Assembly (NCBI RefSeq): GCF_030145185.1
Contig: NZ_JAQYWB010000019.1
Location: forward strand, 1 to 64,000
From: Desulfoluna sp.
GTDB taxonomy: Bacteria; Desulfobacterota; Desulfobacteria; Desulfobacterales; Desulfolunaceae
Reading direction: 5' to 3'
Length of the DNA: 64,000 nucleotides
Positions within the stretch are counted from its first letter, which is position 1, and each line of letters opens with the position of its first letter. Below, in pieces: positions 8,708 to 18,489 of the stretch. The notes beneath the pieces are model-generated. The model was not told where the DNA came from and ran no database searches. It saw only the letters and a program-made list of their open reading frames with translations. Position numbers and translations under genes: made by a program.

Positions 8708-9994
8708 TTAATCGGCCAATTCGGCCAGTACCTTGGTGGCGGCGGCGATGGTGAAGTCGATGTCTTCATCCGTATGGGCGGCAGAGACAAAGGCCGCTTC
8801 AAACTGGGAGGGAGCGAGATAAACGCCCTCTTCGAGCATGCGATTGTAATAAGCGCTGAAAAGTTCCAGATTGGAGGTTTTGGCGTCCTCAAAGTTGGCC
8901 ACACAAACCCCGGTGAAATAGAGCCCGAACATGGAGCCTGCGGTATCGGCGGTACAAGGGATGCCCGCTTTTTCGGCAGCCCCGACAAGGCCACTCACCA
9001 GGCGGGTGGTTTTTTCAGCGAGGGCTTCGTAAAAACCCGGCTCTCGGATCGCTTTCAGGGTCTCGATACCCGCGGCCATGGCCAGGGGGTTGCCGGAAAG
9101 AGTGCCGGCCTGATACACTGGACCGTTGGGAGAGATATGGGCCATAATATCGGCCCGCCCGCCGTAGGCACCCACGGGGAGCCCTCCGCCGATGATCTTG
9201 CCCATGGTGGTCAGATCCGGGGTGATGCCGTAAAGAGACTGCGCGCCACCCAGAGCCACACGAAATCCTGTCATGACCTCATCGACAATCAGAAGCGCCC
9301 CGTGCTTTTCGGTCTCTTCCCGGAGCACCTTGAGAAAATCGTTCTGGGGTTTGATAAAGCCCATGTTGCCGGCAATGCCCTCCACGATAATACAAGCCAC
9401 CTGGTCCCCCATGGCCGTCATCACCTCACGCACCTTGTCGATATCGTTATAAGGGATGGAGAGGGTGTGTTTGGTGGTGTCCTCGGGCACGCCGGGGCTG
9501 CCGGCAATATTATAGGTGGCCACACCGGATCCGGCCGCCACGAGAAAGGGGTCGGCATGCCCGTGATAGCAACCGTCAAACTTAATCACCACATCCCGGC
9601 CCGTAAAGCCCCGAGCAAGACGAATGGCGCTCATGGTGGCCTCGGTGCCGGAGTTCACCATCCGCACCACATCCACTGATTTCACGGTATCGATCACCAG
9701 CTCTGCCAGATCGATCTCAAGTTCCGTGGGGGCGCCAAAGCTGGTCCCTTTTTCAATGGCGTCCCTTAAAACGGCGTTCACGCGCTCTGGGGCGTGGCCC
9801 AGAATCATGGGGCCCCAGGAGCCTACATAATCAAGATATCCATTGCCGTCAGCGTCATAGACCCTGGCACCCTTGGCACGTTCTATAAAAAGGGGATCAC
9901 GCCCCACAGACTTGCAAGCCCTCACCGGACTGTTCACACCACCGGGAATCACCCTCTGGGCCCGCTCAAAAAGCGCTTTTGATTTTGTATCCAT
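8708..9994 (-). CDS. hemL: Glutamate-1-semialdehyde 2,1-aminomutase
   Basis: This 428-residue PLP enzyme converts glutamate-1-semialdehyde to 5-aminolevulinate, the second step of C5-pathway tetrapyrrole synthesis. It opens [20 protein letters not shown] as HemL proteins do. It carries NSGTEAT (residues 114-120), DEVMTGFR (238-245) and the PLP lysine at 266 in TMGKIIGGG, and the full length matches the family. Tetrapyrroles feed haem, sirohaem and the corrinoid needed by the methyltransferase at 57 kb. No other hem gene is adjacent. Confidence 0.97.
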   Translation of the reverse strand: MDTKSKALFERAQRVIPGGVNSPVRACKSVGRDPLFIERAKGARVYDADGNGYLDYVGSWGPMILGHAPERVNAVLRDAIEKGTSFGAPTELEIDLAELVIDTVKSVDVVRMVNSGTEATMSAIRLARGFTGRDVVIKFDGCYHGHADPFLVAAGSGVATYNIAGSPGVPEDTTKHTLSIPYNDIDKVREVMTAMGDQVACIIVEGIAGNMGFIKPQNDFLKVLREETEKHGALLIVDEVMTGFRVALGGAQSLYGITPDLTTMGKIIGGGLPVGAYGGRADIMAHISPNGPVYQAGTLSGNPLAMAAGIETLKAIREPGFYEALAEKTTRLVSGLVGAAEKAGIPCTADTAGSMFGLYFTGVCVANFEDAKTSNLELFSAYYNRMLEEGVYLAPSQFEAAFVSAAHTDEDIDFTIAAATKVLAELAD

Positions 9995-10215
9995 ACGAGT
10001 TCAAAGCTCCTTGTGTTATGATGCGATGGCAAAATCAACGCTCCGATTTTTTTTGAAGAGCCATCATAGAAAACAGACATGGGGTCTGGGCCGAAAACCC
10101 AAGGGATCTTCGGACCGTCTCCAGACACTCTTGACTTACCATCAACGGCTTAAAATGCAACAGCCATTTTCAAGAATTGATGCGGTCAGGGGTGAGGATT
10201 GAGAAAAGAGAGATC

Positions 10216-10965
10216 ATGAGTCAGATCAAAGCGGCCAAAGCCTTCGCAAAAATCCTCGCCTACACCCTGGGAGTGGATCCCTATGAGTTCGGCCTCATCC
10301 CTGATGCGGACGGATACGTCAAAATCAAAGAGTTCCTCAAAGCCATCAACGAGGAGGAGGGGTGGCGGCACATCCGGGAGGGCCATATCAAAGAGGTGTG
10401 CCTCACCATCAGCCCCTGCCCCGTCGAAATGAATGAGAAAAAAATCCGAGCGACAGACCGGAGCCGCCTCACCCTTCCCCGCTACGGGGAGGAGGTCCCC
10501 GGAGAGCTCTATGTCGCCATTCGCCAAAAGGCCTGGCCCAGAGTACACGACCGGGGGCTTGCCGCCACGGACGACACCCTGATTCGTCTGGCAACCGAAA
10601 AAACTTTTTCGACTCGCCTGGGGAAACGCATCGACGGCAACCCGGTTATTCTCACCGTGCAAACCGCCCGGGCCGAAGACGCCGGCATTGTGTTCCTGAA
10701 AGCCGCCGCCCACCTCTTCCTGGCCGACGAGATACCGGCCGGAGCCCTCTCGGGACCTGGCTTGCCCAAACCCGACGAGCCGAAAAAAAAGGCCACCAAA
10801 AAAAAGGCGAAGCCCGCTCCGTTACCGGGCAGCTTCTTACCCGACACCGATGACATACCCGTCAACCCCAACAAGGCGATCAAGGGCAAAAAGGACAAAG
10901 AGAGCTGGAAAGAGAACAAAAAACGGTTTCGAAGGGATAAAGGCCGTTTCAGCGAGCCGGAATAA
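10216..10965 (+). CDS. Divergent KptA/Tpt1-like RNA 2'-phosphotransferase family protein
   Basis: This is a 249-residue protein. Residues 5-60 resemble the N-terminal winged domain of KptA/Tpt1 (FGLIPDADGYVKIKEFL), and 75-180 the ADP-ribosyl-transferase-like catalytic domain (KIRATDRSR, ELYVAIR, RGLAAT, VFLKAAAHLFLADEIPAG). Canonical enzymes have IRAxQGHS, and that His is missing here (TDRS), so phosphotransferase activity is doubtful. The C-terminal 65 residues are a Lys- and Pro-rich basic tail, possibly RNA-binding. The ATG at 10216 is chosen because alignment to the family begins there. It is divergent from hemL and convergent with the Fe-S gene. Confidence 0.6.
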   Translation: MSQIKAAKAFAKILAYTLGVDPYEFGLIPDADGYVKIKEFLKAINEEEGWRHIREGHIKEVCLTISPCPVEMNEKKIRATDRSRLTLPRYGEEVPGELYVAIRQKAWPRVHDRGLAATDDTLIRLATEKTFSTRLGKRIDGNPVILTVQTARAEDAGIVFLKAAAHLFLADEIPAGALSGPGLPKPDEPKKKATKKKAKPAPLPGSFLPDTDDIPVNPNKAIKGKKDKESWKENKKRFRRDKGRFSEPE

Positions 10966-10979
10966 AGCGGGGGGAGCTT

Positions 10980-11152
10980 GCCTCCGGCGGCAAGGTGAGC
11001 CACCTTGAAAGCTGGTTTGCGAATGATCTCGCCCCTCGTTCCTCGGGTCAAGATCATTCGCAATATTTTCTCAAAAAACCACCATGACCTGTTTGTCAAG
11101 CCAAGGCCATCAAAATAGGCGAACGTTTGGCCCCGGCAGGGCCACTGGAGGC
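10980..11152. repeat. Hairpin-rich intergenic repeat, copy B
   Basis: This 173-bp copy has a perfect left end (10980-10991), the AAGGTG/CACCTT hairpin, and an inner inverted repeat TTGCGAATGATCT / AGATCATTCGCAA. Its right end is degenerate (GCCACTGGAGGC, 11141-11152). It separates the convergent KptA-like and 4Fe-4S genes. Confidence 0.85.
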
Positions 11153-11159
11153 AATCCTT

Positions 11160-12257
11160 TTAAAGTGTGTTCTCTGCCTGAAAAGCTTTCAACATTTTTC
11201 CGGAGGAGGCAAAGGGCGTGGACCTTTCAAAGCGCTCCAGCTTGAGGGCCTCGGCCTCGCAATTAAACGTGCACAGACCGCATCCGATGCACTTTTCCGG
11301 GTCGACCACCGCTTTTCCCTGCGTTTCGTCCAGAGAGAGGGCGCCAAAGAAGCAGCGCTCCATGCACTGGCCGCACATGACGCAGTCATCATTAGCCCGA
11401 GGAATAAAATTGGACGGAGAAATGGACTCCGGGTTGTCCCAGCGAGTCCGCCCCCGCACCTGGGAACAGCAGCACTCACAGCAGAGACAGATGGTGGAGC
11501 TCTCCTTTTCAACATTCTCGGTGTTGGGAACCAGTCCGAGGCGGATCATCTCATCCATGTAAACCAGGGCCTGCTCTCTCGTCACCCGTCTGCCCAACCC
11601 CAGCCCCTCAAAATGCAGAGCGGTAAAGCCGATCATGATGCAGCTGGCGATGGGGAACTTGTCTTTGCATGCCCGATCCCCTGCCTTTTCCGCACGGGTC
11701 CGGCAAGGACAGGGAACCAGCACGAAGTCCTCTGTTTTGAGACTGTTCACAAACCGGTGGGCCTCGTCCGCAGTCAGAATCTTCTCCCCACAGCGAATGG
11801 ATTCCTCCACCGGAATGGTCCGAAAAACAGGGCTTCCAGCCTCGCTGGTCTCGTAATAACGGGAGTATCCCTTGTCGATGAAAAAATCACGGTAAAGGGC
11901 AATGGATGCGAGATCATCCTCTTTCAGGTCGGCGTAGAAATGATGAAGGTTGAGGAGGACCGGAATGGGTGGGAGACAAAACATGTTCCCCATCCCCACC
12001 AGCGCATTTTTCCTGTGGGCGGATGCGATCCGTTTTTCCACCTCGTCAAGGGAAAGTCCGGTGGCTTCTGCCACCTGCTCAAAGGTGACAAAGGCAGGAA
12101 GGATATCCAGATGCTGAACGACTTCAGCTTCTTCGAGGGTATAGACAAGTTCCAGATAGTTGATAAATGAGGGTGTGAACTCACCCTCCACCCGCGGCGT
12201 CCTCATCGGGTTCCGGTTTATCCTCTCGGCAATTGTGATGTATACCTCTGCGGCCAT
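11160..12257 (-). CDS. 4Fe-4S ferredoxin-type protein with N-terminal winged helix
   Basis: This is a 365-residue protein. The N-terminal third looks like a winged-helix domain (FVTFEQVAEATGLSLDEVE), followed by a Cys-rich middle with PCPCRTR and CLCCECCCSQ. A C-terminal 2[4Fe-4S] ferredoxin has CVMCGQCMERC and CIGCGLCTFNC. It belongs to a family of anaerobe Fe-S proteins without an assigned reaction; electron transfer or redox sensing is the likely role. AGGAG lies about eight bases before the start. It stands alone, with copy B of the repeat directly after its stop codon. Confidence 0.75.
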   Translation of the reverse strand: MAAEVYITIAERINRNPMRTPRVEGEFTPSFINYLELVYTLEEAEVVQHLDILPAFVTFEQVAEATGLSLDEVEKRIASAHRKNALVGMGNMFCLPPIPVLLNLHHFYADLKEDDLASIALYRDFFIDKGYSRYYETSEAGSPVFRTIPVEESIRCGEKILTADEAHRFVNSLKTEDFVLVPCPCRTRAEKAGDRACKDKFPIASCIMIGFTALHFEGLGLGRRVTREQALVYMDEMIRLGLVPNTENVEKESSTICLCCECCCSQVRGRTRWDNPESISPSNFIPRANDDCVMCGQCMERCFFGALSLDETQGKAVVDPEKCIGCGLCTFNCEAEALKLERFERSTPFASSGKMLKAFQAENTL

Positions 12258-12351
12258 GAAATCATCTCCTGTTCAAGAATACACTGTCACTGGCTCTGTC
12301 AACGACGGCAAAATATCCCTTAACTTTTCCACACCATAATTTAAAAATCAA

Positions 12352-12369
12352 TGTTTCACATGTAAAACA
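12352..12369. promoter_or_regulatory. Near-palindrome between divergent genes
   Basis: TGTTTCACATGTAAAACA matches its own reverse complement at 16 of 18 positions and sits in an AT-rich gap between the Fe-S gene (minus) and the lipoprotein hydrolase (plus). It is a possible operator for either gene. Confidence 0.3.
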
Positions 12370-12468
12370 AAACGCAAACCACCGTCACCTGTGATATAGA
12401 GGCACCATTCATTATGGCTGGCATCCACGCCCCTGCCACCACGACCCCTTGCCCCCCAGGAAACCACT

Positions 12469-13320
12469 ATGACCCGACAGACCCCTTATCTTGTCCTGCT
12501 GCTGCTCGTCACCACCGGCTGCGCCAACGGTCTCTTTTACCAGCCCGACAACCGGCTTTATCAGACCCCTTCGAGCGTTTACGAGGAAGTGGCCTTTCAA
12601 AGCCTTGACGGCACGCAGCTCACGGGCTGGTTTCTCCCGGCAGAGGCGAAAAACCCTGTGGCGACGATCATCCATTTCCACGGTAACGCCGCCAACATCT
12701 CGAACCACTACGGCTTTGTCGGCTGGCTTCCCGAGGCGGGTTTTAACGTGTTCCTGTTTGACTACAGGGGATACGGTGACTCCGAGGGGCACCCGAACCG
12801 ACAGGGTGTCTTCGAGGATTCCGTCGCGGCCCTCCGATATGTGGCCACACGAACCGATGTGGACCCCACCCGCCTCATCGCCTTCGGCCAGAGCCTGGGA
12901 GGGGCCAATGCCGTCAGCGCGGCCGCCGCCACGCCCGAGGTGCCCCTGAAAGGCGTGGTCGTGGACAGCGCCTTTTACTCCTACCGATCCATTGCCCGCG
13001 ATAAAATCGGGCTCATTCCCATTCTCGGGTGGTTCAAGTGGCCCCTCTCCTTTATCACCGCCACCAACGGCCACAGCCCCGGCCCCATCATCGCCCGTCT
13101 CGCCCCCACGCCGGTTCTGATCATCCACGGAACGAAAGATCGGGTCATTCCTTACGCGCAGGGATGCCGCCTTTATCAAGACGCAAACGCTCCCAAAGCC
13201 ATGTGGACGGTCGACGGGGGAGACCATACAGATGCACTCATGACCCACCGGGCCACCTACCGGCAACGGCTGGTCCGCCACCTCCTCGCCTTACTCCGCA
13301 GACCCGAAAGCCTTGAATAG
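12469..13320 (+). CDS. Alpha/beta hydrolase lipoprotein
   Basis: This 283-residue serine hydrolase has a lipoprotein signal (TTGC, Cys18). The catalytic triad is visible: Ser142 in the nucleophile elbow FGQSLGGA, Asp224 in GTKDRVIP, and His253 in GGDHTDA. HFHGNAANIS (69-78) supplies the oxyanion region. It resembles the Bem46/YfhR class of membrane-associated hydrolases, whose substrates are mostly unknown. It probably acts at the periplasmic face of a membrane and stands alone upstream of the DUF3015-like gene. Confidence 0.85.
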   Translation: MTRQTPYLVLLLLVTTGCANGLFYQPDNRLYQTPSSVYEEVAFQSLDGTQLTGWFLPAEAKNPVATIIHFHGNAANISNHYGFVGWLPEAGFNVFLFDYRGYGDSEGHPNRQGVFEDSVAALRYVATRTDVDPTRLIAFGQSLGGANAVSAAAATPEVPLKGVVVDSAFYSYRSIARDKIGLIPILGWFKWPLSFITATNGHSPGPIIARLAPTPVLIIHGTKDRVIPYAQGCRLYQDANAPKAMWTVDGGDHTDALMTHRATYRQRLVRHLLALLRRPESLE

Positions 13321-13436
13321 AAACGGTTTATACTATATATTAACCAAGATATCCCATCACATCATCCACGGCAGCTCTTCCCCTGTACCGGTCCATGGCT
13401 GCACAACCCCCCTTATTTAAACGCAGGAGAATAAAA

Positions 13437-13901
13437 ATGAAAAAATGGATTATCGTGACAGGGCTTTTTTTTATTCTGGCGGGAACCTCTTACGGTGCGA
13501 CAGTGGCTCAGGATTGCGGTTGCGGCCTGGGAAAGGTAGCGATCGGGGAAAAGGTGGGACTCGGCTGGAACCTTCTGGGTACCTTTTTGAACGGTATCAG
13601 CGGCAATCAAACCTTCGGCATGTCCAGTGGAACCTCTGAGTGTGGAAAAACCCGCAACCTGGTCATCAATCAGAAAATTGAGCGCTTCGTGGCGGATAAC
13701 ATGGACACTCTCGCCGTAGATATTGCCTCCGGTGGCGGGGAGTCCCTCACCGCCCTGTCGGAAATCGCCCAGGTCCCGGCCGACCTGAGAGCGCCTCTGG
13801 CCTCAACACTTCAAGCCCGCTTTGACACCCTCTACCCGGACCCACAGGTCAGCCACACCCACGTGGCCGACACCCTGCAAGCGATCATCGCAGGGATCTG
13901 A
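13437..13901 (+). CDS. Small exported DUF3015-like protein
   Basis: This 154-residue protein has a clean N-terminal signal peptide (MKKWIIVTGLFFILAG, cleavage near residue 20). The mature part opens with CGCGLGKV and contains LGTFLNGISGNQTFGMSSGT, the layout of the DUF3015 family of small periplasmic proteins of unknown function. AGGAG precedes the ATG at 13437. A long inverted repeat at 13930-13963 follows and separates it from the convergent sensor kinase. Confidence 0.7.
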   Translation: MKKWIIVTGLFFILAGTSYGATVAQDCGCGLGKVAIGEKVGLGWNLLGTFLNGISGNQTFGMSSGTSECGKTRNLVINQKIERFVADNMDTLAVDIASGGGESLTALSEIAQVPADLRAPLASTLQARFDTLYPDPQVSHTHVADTLQAIIAGI

Positions 13902-13929
13902 CCCCTTCCTGAGTCAGACGGATGCATCC

Positions 13930-13963
13930 TTCATTCCGGGCAGCACCAGCGGCCCGGAATGAA
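13930..13963. terminator. Convergent-gene hairpin
   Basis: A perfect 12-bp inverted repeat (TTCATTCCGGGC 13930-13941 and GCCCGGAATGAA 13952-13963) with a 10-base loop lies between the convergent DUF3015-like and sensor kinase genes. No long T tract follows, so it is only a probable terminator. Confidence 0.6.
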
Positions 13964-13971
13964 CAAAGGGT

Positions 13972-16900
13972 TCACCCCGACGTATCCAGGGCGCCTCGCA
14001 CCTGGGTCGCCAACTCATCCATACTCACCGGCTTCTTCACAATCCCCACAATTCCGAGCCCTTTGGCGCTTCGTTCCTGGCTTGCGTCTTTCAGGCCGGT
14101 ACACAGAAGAACCGGAAAAGAGAGCCCTGTCTCACGAACCCTCGCCACCAGCTGCAAACCGGTCATCTGCGGCATGGTCATATCGGTCAGCATCAGGTGC
14201 ACCGTCGGTTCGGTCGCCAGGAGTTCCAATGCCTCCGGCCCGCTTGAAGCCACCGAGACCCGATACCCCAAGCGCTCGAGCATCATCTGCTCCACCACGC
14301 CCACCTCCTCTTCATCGTCCACCACGAGAATGTGCTCATGCCCGGTGGGCATAGGAACCTTCTCCTGGGGGGTGTTGCGGATGCTGGCGGCCTTCAGACC
14401 GGGAAGGGTCACCGTAAACGTCGTTCCCACGCCGGGAGTGCTCTGAACGTCAATCTCGCCGCCGTGATTATCGACGATCCCGTGAACCACCGCCAACCCG
14501 AGTCCGGTCCCCTTCTCTTTGGGTTTGGTGGTAAAATACGGGTCAAAAATGCAGTTCATCACCGAAGGGTCGATGCCGCAGCCGGAGTCCCGAATGGTGA
14601 GACAAAGCCCGGGGGCCACCCCACCGGCGCCCTCGGTGGCGGGCCTCTCACTGGAAGCCAGCCGTACCCAGATACATCCACCCCGCCCCTCCATGGCATG
14701 GAAGGCATTGGTCACAAGATTCATGACCACCTGATGAATCTGCGTGGCATCTCCCATCACCGGCAGAATATCGTCGGCAATATCCATCTTCATATCCACG
14801 GTGGCTGGCAGACTGGCCCGAACGAGATCCAGCACCTCCCGGAGAACATCAGGCACCGTCACCGGTTCAAAAACCTGATCGCCCTTTCGGCTGAAGGCCA
14901 GAATCTGGTCCACCAACTTCTTCGCACGCAGAGAGCTGGCATGAATTTTACTTAAATACCGGCCATGGGGGCTCTCCGGAAGGGTCTCCTCCTGCATCAT
15001 CTGCACATACCCCATGATAGGAAAAAGCATGTTGTTAAAATCGTGGGCGATTCCCCCGGCCAGAGTCCCCATGGCCTGCATCTTCTGAGAACGGATCAGG
15101 CTGATCTCCATCTCCTTTTTTTCCCGTTCGTTCTTCAGGCGTTCCATCTCGTTGGCAATCCCCTGGGCCAGAATCGCCACAACCTCCTGGGTGTGTTTGG
15201 GGATGGAAAACCGTTTCCTGGAAACCGCGGACATAATCCCGATGACCTTCCCATGACGATCCCGCAGGGGAAAGCCAAGGTACCCTTCGGCCCCCACTTT
15301 CTTGAGCATAAGATTCGACGGGAAATAAGACTGGACCCCCTCGGCATAGATACAGACGCCTTCGCTCATCGTTTCAAAACAGGGCGTGCCCGACAGAGGG
15401 TAGTCCATGAAGCTGTCGATGCACCCATCTTGCACCATGGCCAGGGTTTGAACCATGGTATCGTTCTTTAATTCACCGATGATGGCGAGGTTGCAATCCA
15501 GAAAGGAGCAGAGCTGACGGACAGCGCCATCAAAAAAATCCTGCTCCACGCGACTCGCCAAGGTCTCCACCAGGGCTTTCATGGCGATATCTTCCTGCTT
15601 GGCATCCGTAATCTCCGTTGCCATACCGGCGATCTCCACATCCCCGCTGCCAGCCTGCTGAATGCTGAAGCCTTGAAAACGGACCCAACGCAACTGACCC
15701 TTGACGTCCCGCATACGGAACTCAATGGCCGCCAGGTTCTCCTGCCCGGACTGAATCTGAGCCAAATACGCAAAAACCGATTCCCGATCCGCCTCGTGCA
15801 CCGCTTCGACAATCAATTCAGGGTTGCGACGGATTTTTGCAGGGGACATCCCAAGGATATTTTCAACGGCAGGGGTGACCTCATGAATTTGCAAAGACTC
15901 CATGGACCCCACACAAAACACCTCTTGCATGTGCCGGGTCAACCGCCGGAACCGCAACTCGCTTCGCGCCACCTGTTCGTCTGCACGTCGCCGATGAAAG
16001 GTAATCACAGCCATGACGCAGATCAAAAAAGAAAACACACCGATGCCCCACAAGGTCAGCCGCGCGTAAACACCATACGTACCGACCTCCTGAACGTCCT
16101 CCTGAAAACGGCCCACCCCGCCTGGAATCAAGGACAGAGACAACCCCCTGTCCCTCATCGCCTTGGGGTCTACCAGAAACCGATACCGGCTGTCTTCCTC
16201 CACGGGAATTTCATACACCGGCCGGCCTGAGAGAATCTCCGAGGCTATCTTCGCGGCCACCTGACCCTGATCAAAGGCACTGATCAGCTTGCCGCCGATG
16301 ACACCCGCCCCCATGCCGTGATACCAGAGATGGTACAAGGGAGCCCCGAGGTGATCCGTCACCCTTTTAAGTGACGCGCCAAAGGGGAATCGACGTCCGG
16401 TGCTGTCCACAAAGGCCGACAGCAACAGCACCGCATCCCGCTTGTCAAACGTCTTCAGAACCTCTGACAGCTCATCAAAACTGAGATTTTTTAAAGAAAG
16501 ATTGGAAAATTGAATGGGCTTGAAGTCACGGGACACCGCATAGAAGCGATCCAGGAGCCCCCGGGCACTTGCGGTGCCATCGGAGATGGCGACGATCCGC
16601 TGTACATCCGGTTGCAATTGGGTAACCAAGGTCAATGTTTCGGCCATGGCAACCGACTCTATCGCACCGGTAACATGAGGATTTCCGTTCTGGTCAAGGG
16701 CCAGGTTCCGATTGCTCACGCCTAAAAAAACAACGGGAATATTTTTGAACAGGCCTTCCTGATGGGCCAGCACATAACGCAAGGCGTTGTCATCACCGGC
16801 CAGCACCAGATCATAAGCGGGAAGGTGGGCCATTTTATAGGAGAGAAGTTTATGAAAAGGCGCCTCGATAACCTTCGGATCGAACCGTTTCGAATCCATA

Positions 16901-17133
16901 AACTCAATATCGAGATGCGTGTCCCTGGACTCCAGGACGGACAGAACGCCCTCCACCTGCCTGTAAAAGGGAGGGTAGCCGGGGTGATGCGAACTGATAA
17001 AAAGAATATGGCTGTACGTCTGAGGTGAGGCCTCCGCAAAAAAAACAGAGGCCCAAAGAAACAGGAGCCCTGAAAAAACAGCCCATGCCACCCTTTTTAA
17101 GTTCCCGCGCAAAAAACCCGAATATGCCGTCAC
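13972..17133 (-). CDS. Hybrid sensor histidine kinase with ABC-type substrate-binding sensor domain
   Basis: This 1053-residue membrane kinase has an N-terminal signal/anchor and a periplasmic ABC substrate-binding-like domain (about 36-345). A transmembrane helix (359-378), PAS (398-513), GAF (530-670), HisKA with GGIAHDFNN (His697), HATPase with DSGCGID and GTGLGLAVVHG, and a C-terminal receiver (935-1050, phospho-acceptor Asp984 in LTDMTMP) follow. The sensor type suggests recognition of a small ligand. The GTG at 17133 has GGAGG just upstream; an earlier in-frame ATG at 17214 has no ribosome site, so the start is moderately sure. No separate response regulator is adjacent. Confidence 0.9.
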   Translation of the reverse strand: MTAYSGFLRGNLKRVAWAVFSGLLFLWASVFFAEASPQTYSHILFISSHHPGYPPFYRQVEGVLSVLESRDTHLDIEFMDSKRFDPKVIEAPFHKLLSYKMAHLPAYDLVLAGDDNALRYVLAHQEGLFKNIPVVFLGVSNRNLALDQNGNPHVTGAIESVAMAETLTLVTQLQPDVQRIVAISDGTASARGLLDRFYAVSRDFKPIQFSNLSLKNLSFDELSEVLKTFDKRDAVLLLSAFVDSTGRRFPFGASLKRVTDHLGAPLYHLWYHGMGAGVIGGKLISAFDQGQVAAKIASEILSGRPVYEIPVEEDSRYRFLVDPKAMRDRGLSLSLIPGGVGRFQEDVQEVGTYGVYARLTLWGIGVFSFLICVMAVITFHRRRADEQVARSELRFRRLTRHMQEVFCVGSMESLQIHEVTPAVENILGMSPAKIRRNPELIVEAVHEADRESVFAYLAQIQSGQENLAAIEFRMRDVKGQLRWVRFQGFSIQQAGSGDVEIAGMATEITDAKQEDIAMKALVETLASRVEQDFFDGAVRQLCSFLDCNLAIIGELKNDTMVQTLAMVQDGCIDSFMDYPLSGTPCFETMSEGVCIYAEGVQSYFPSNLMLKKVGAEGYLGFPLRDRHGKVIGIMSAVSRKRFSIPKHTQEVVAILAQGIANEMERLKNEREKKEMEISLIRSQKMQAMGTLAGGIAHDFNNMLFPIMGYVQMMQEETLPESPHGRYLSKIHASSLRAKKLVDQILAFSRKGDQVFEPVTVPDVLREVLDLVRASLPATVDMKMDIADDILPVMGDATQIHQVVMNLVTNAFHAMEGRGGCIWVRLASSERPATEGAGGVAPGLCLTIRDSGCGIDPSVMNCIFDPYFTTKPKEKGTGLGLAVVHGIVDNHGGEIDVQSTPGVGTTFTVTLPGLKAASIRNTPQEKVPMPTGHEHILVVDDEEEVGVVEQMMLERLGYRVSVASSGPEALELLATEPTVHLMLTDMTMPQMTGLQLVARVRETGLSFPVLLCTGLKDASQERSAKGLGIVGIVKKPVSMDELATQVRGALDTSG

Positions 17134-17253
17134 AACACCTCCCCGCCAGCGAGCCCTACCTGGTAACCCCTGTTCAGACAAAGAACTGCCTGCACGCGCC
17201 AGAACACCTTTCATTATTATCGTCCCACCGCTGCGGTTTCTTAAAGAGGAACC

Positions 17254-18489
17254 CTACTTTCGCCTCTTTTTCTTCTTTCGGGTCTTTTCAAAGGCCTCCT
17301 GCTCAGCGACCATCTCTTCGGGAGTCAACTCATTGGAAAATTGAAGGGTTTGCGTGTAATCTGTCTTTCCGACATGAAGCACCACAATCTCCTTGCCGAG
17401 AAAGGCCTGAATCTCCTCCAGGCGCTCCTTCTCTTCCGTACTGCAAAACGAAATAGCAACCCCCTTGTTCGTGCCGCGACCGGTCCGGCCCACCCGGTGG
17501 ACATAATTCTCAGCCACCTCGGGAAGATCGTAGTTGATCACCACGGCGACATCTGGAATATCGATGCCCCGCGCGCTGACATCCGTGGCGATAAGCATCC
17601 CGCGGCCCCCGTGCTTAAACATTTTCATGGCCTCAAGCCGCTCGTTTTGATCCTTGTCACCATGAATGGAGAGCGCCTCGATGCCCACACGGGCCATGGC
17701 CTTGGCCACGCGTTCGGCACGCACCCGGGTTCGCACAAAGACCACCATTTTACTCTCGGGGTGGTCCCTCACGTAGCGTTCCAGAAAGAACCGTTTGTCG
17801 TCCATCTCCACAAACATCACCGCATGGGAGACATTTTTAGAGACCGGATCTTCCGGGGAGAGCTGAATACGGATGGCAGAACTCTTCACCTGCGAAAAGG
17901 CCAGCTTCTTGATTTTTTCGTTAATGGTCGCGGAAAAAAAGAGCGTCTGGTGCTTACGGGTCAGCTTTTTCTTTACAAAGCGAATGTCATCGATAAACCC
18001 GAGATCCAGCATCCGGTCGGCCTCGTCCAGCACCAGGGTGTCGATGCGATCCAGCCGGATAAACCCCTGGCTGATAAGGTCGAACATACGCCCCGGTGTC
18101 ACCACCAGGATATCGATCCCATCCTGGAGCTTTTTAATCTGCGCATCCTGCTCTACCCCCCCATACAGGGCAAAGGTTTTCACCTTGGTGTGGCGGGAGA
18201 GGCTTTCAAATACCTCACCGATCTGTGCCGCCAGCTCCCGCGTGGGTACCATGACGATACAGCGCAGGCCATACGTCCGCTTGCTGCTCTTGCTGCGCTG
18301 GATCTTATCGATGAGGGGAATGGCAAAGGCCGCTGTTTTTCCCGTCCCCGTCTGAGCAATAGCCAGCACATCTTCCCCTTTCTGAATGGAGGGGATGGCC
18401 TTGTACTGGATGTCCGTGGGCCGTTTAAACCCCAGCTGCGCCAGGTTTTTCTTGAGGTCATCGGATATATAGTATTGATCGAATTTCAT
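17254..18489 (-). CDS. rhlE: DEAD-box RNA helicase, RhlE type
   Basis: This 411-residue ATP-dependent RNA helicase starts at an ATG with AAGGAA upstream. It has the Q motif (FKRPTDIQYKAIP), motif I AQTGTGKT (45-52), [22 protein letters not shown], and the C-terminal RecA motifs ARGIDIPDV and HRVGRTGRG. A short basic Lys/Arg tail follows (RKKKKRRK). It probably remodels structured RNA during ribosome assembly or mRNA decay. The window encodes a second RhlE at 39.8-41 kb, so this is a paralogue pair. Confidence 0.9.
   Translation of the reverse strand: MKFDQYYISDDLKKNLAQLGFKRPTDIQYKAIPSIQKGEDVLAIAQTGTGKTAAFAIPLIDKIQRSKSSKRTYGLRCIVMVPTRELAAQIGEVFESLSRHTKVKTFALYGGVEQDAQIKKLQDGIDILVVTPGRMFDLISQGFIRLDRIDTLVLDEADRMLDLGFIDDIRFVKKKLTRKHQTLFFSATINEKIKKLAFSQVKSSAIRIQLSPEDPVSKNVSHAVMFVEMDDKRFFLERYVRDHPESKMVVFVRTRVRAERVAKAMARVGIEALSIHGDKDQNERLEAMKMFKHGGRGMLIATDVSARGIDIPDVAVVINYDLPEVAENYVHRVGRTGRGTNKGVAISFCSTEEKERLEEIQAFLGKEIVVLHVGKTDYTQTLQFSNELTPEEMVAEQEAFEKTRKKKKRRK

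Noticed and set aside
8558-9679. 373-residue plus-strand ORF opposite hemL
   Set aside because: Begins in repeat copy A and is antisense to an intact hemL.
11127-12170. 347-residue plus-strand ORF opposite the 4Fe-4S gene
   Set aside because: Starts inside repeat copy B and is antisense to a protein with two ferredoxin motifs.
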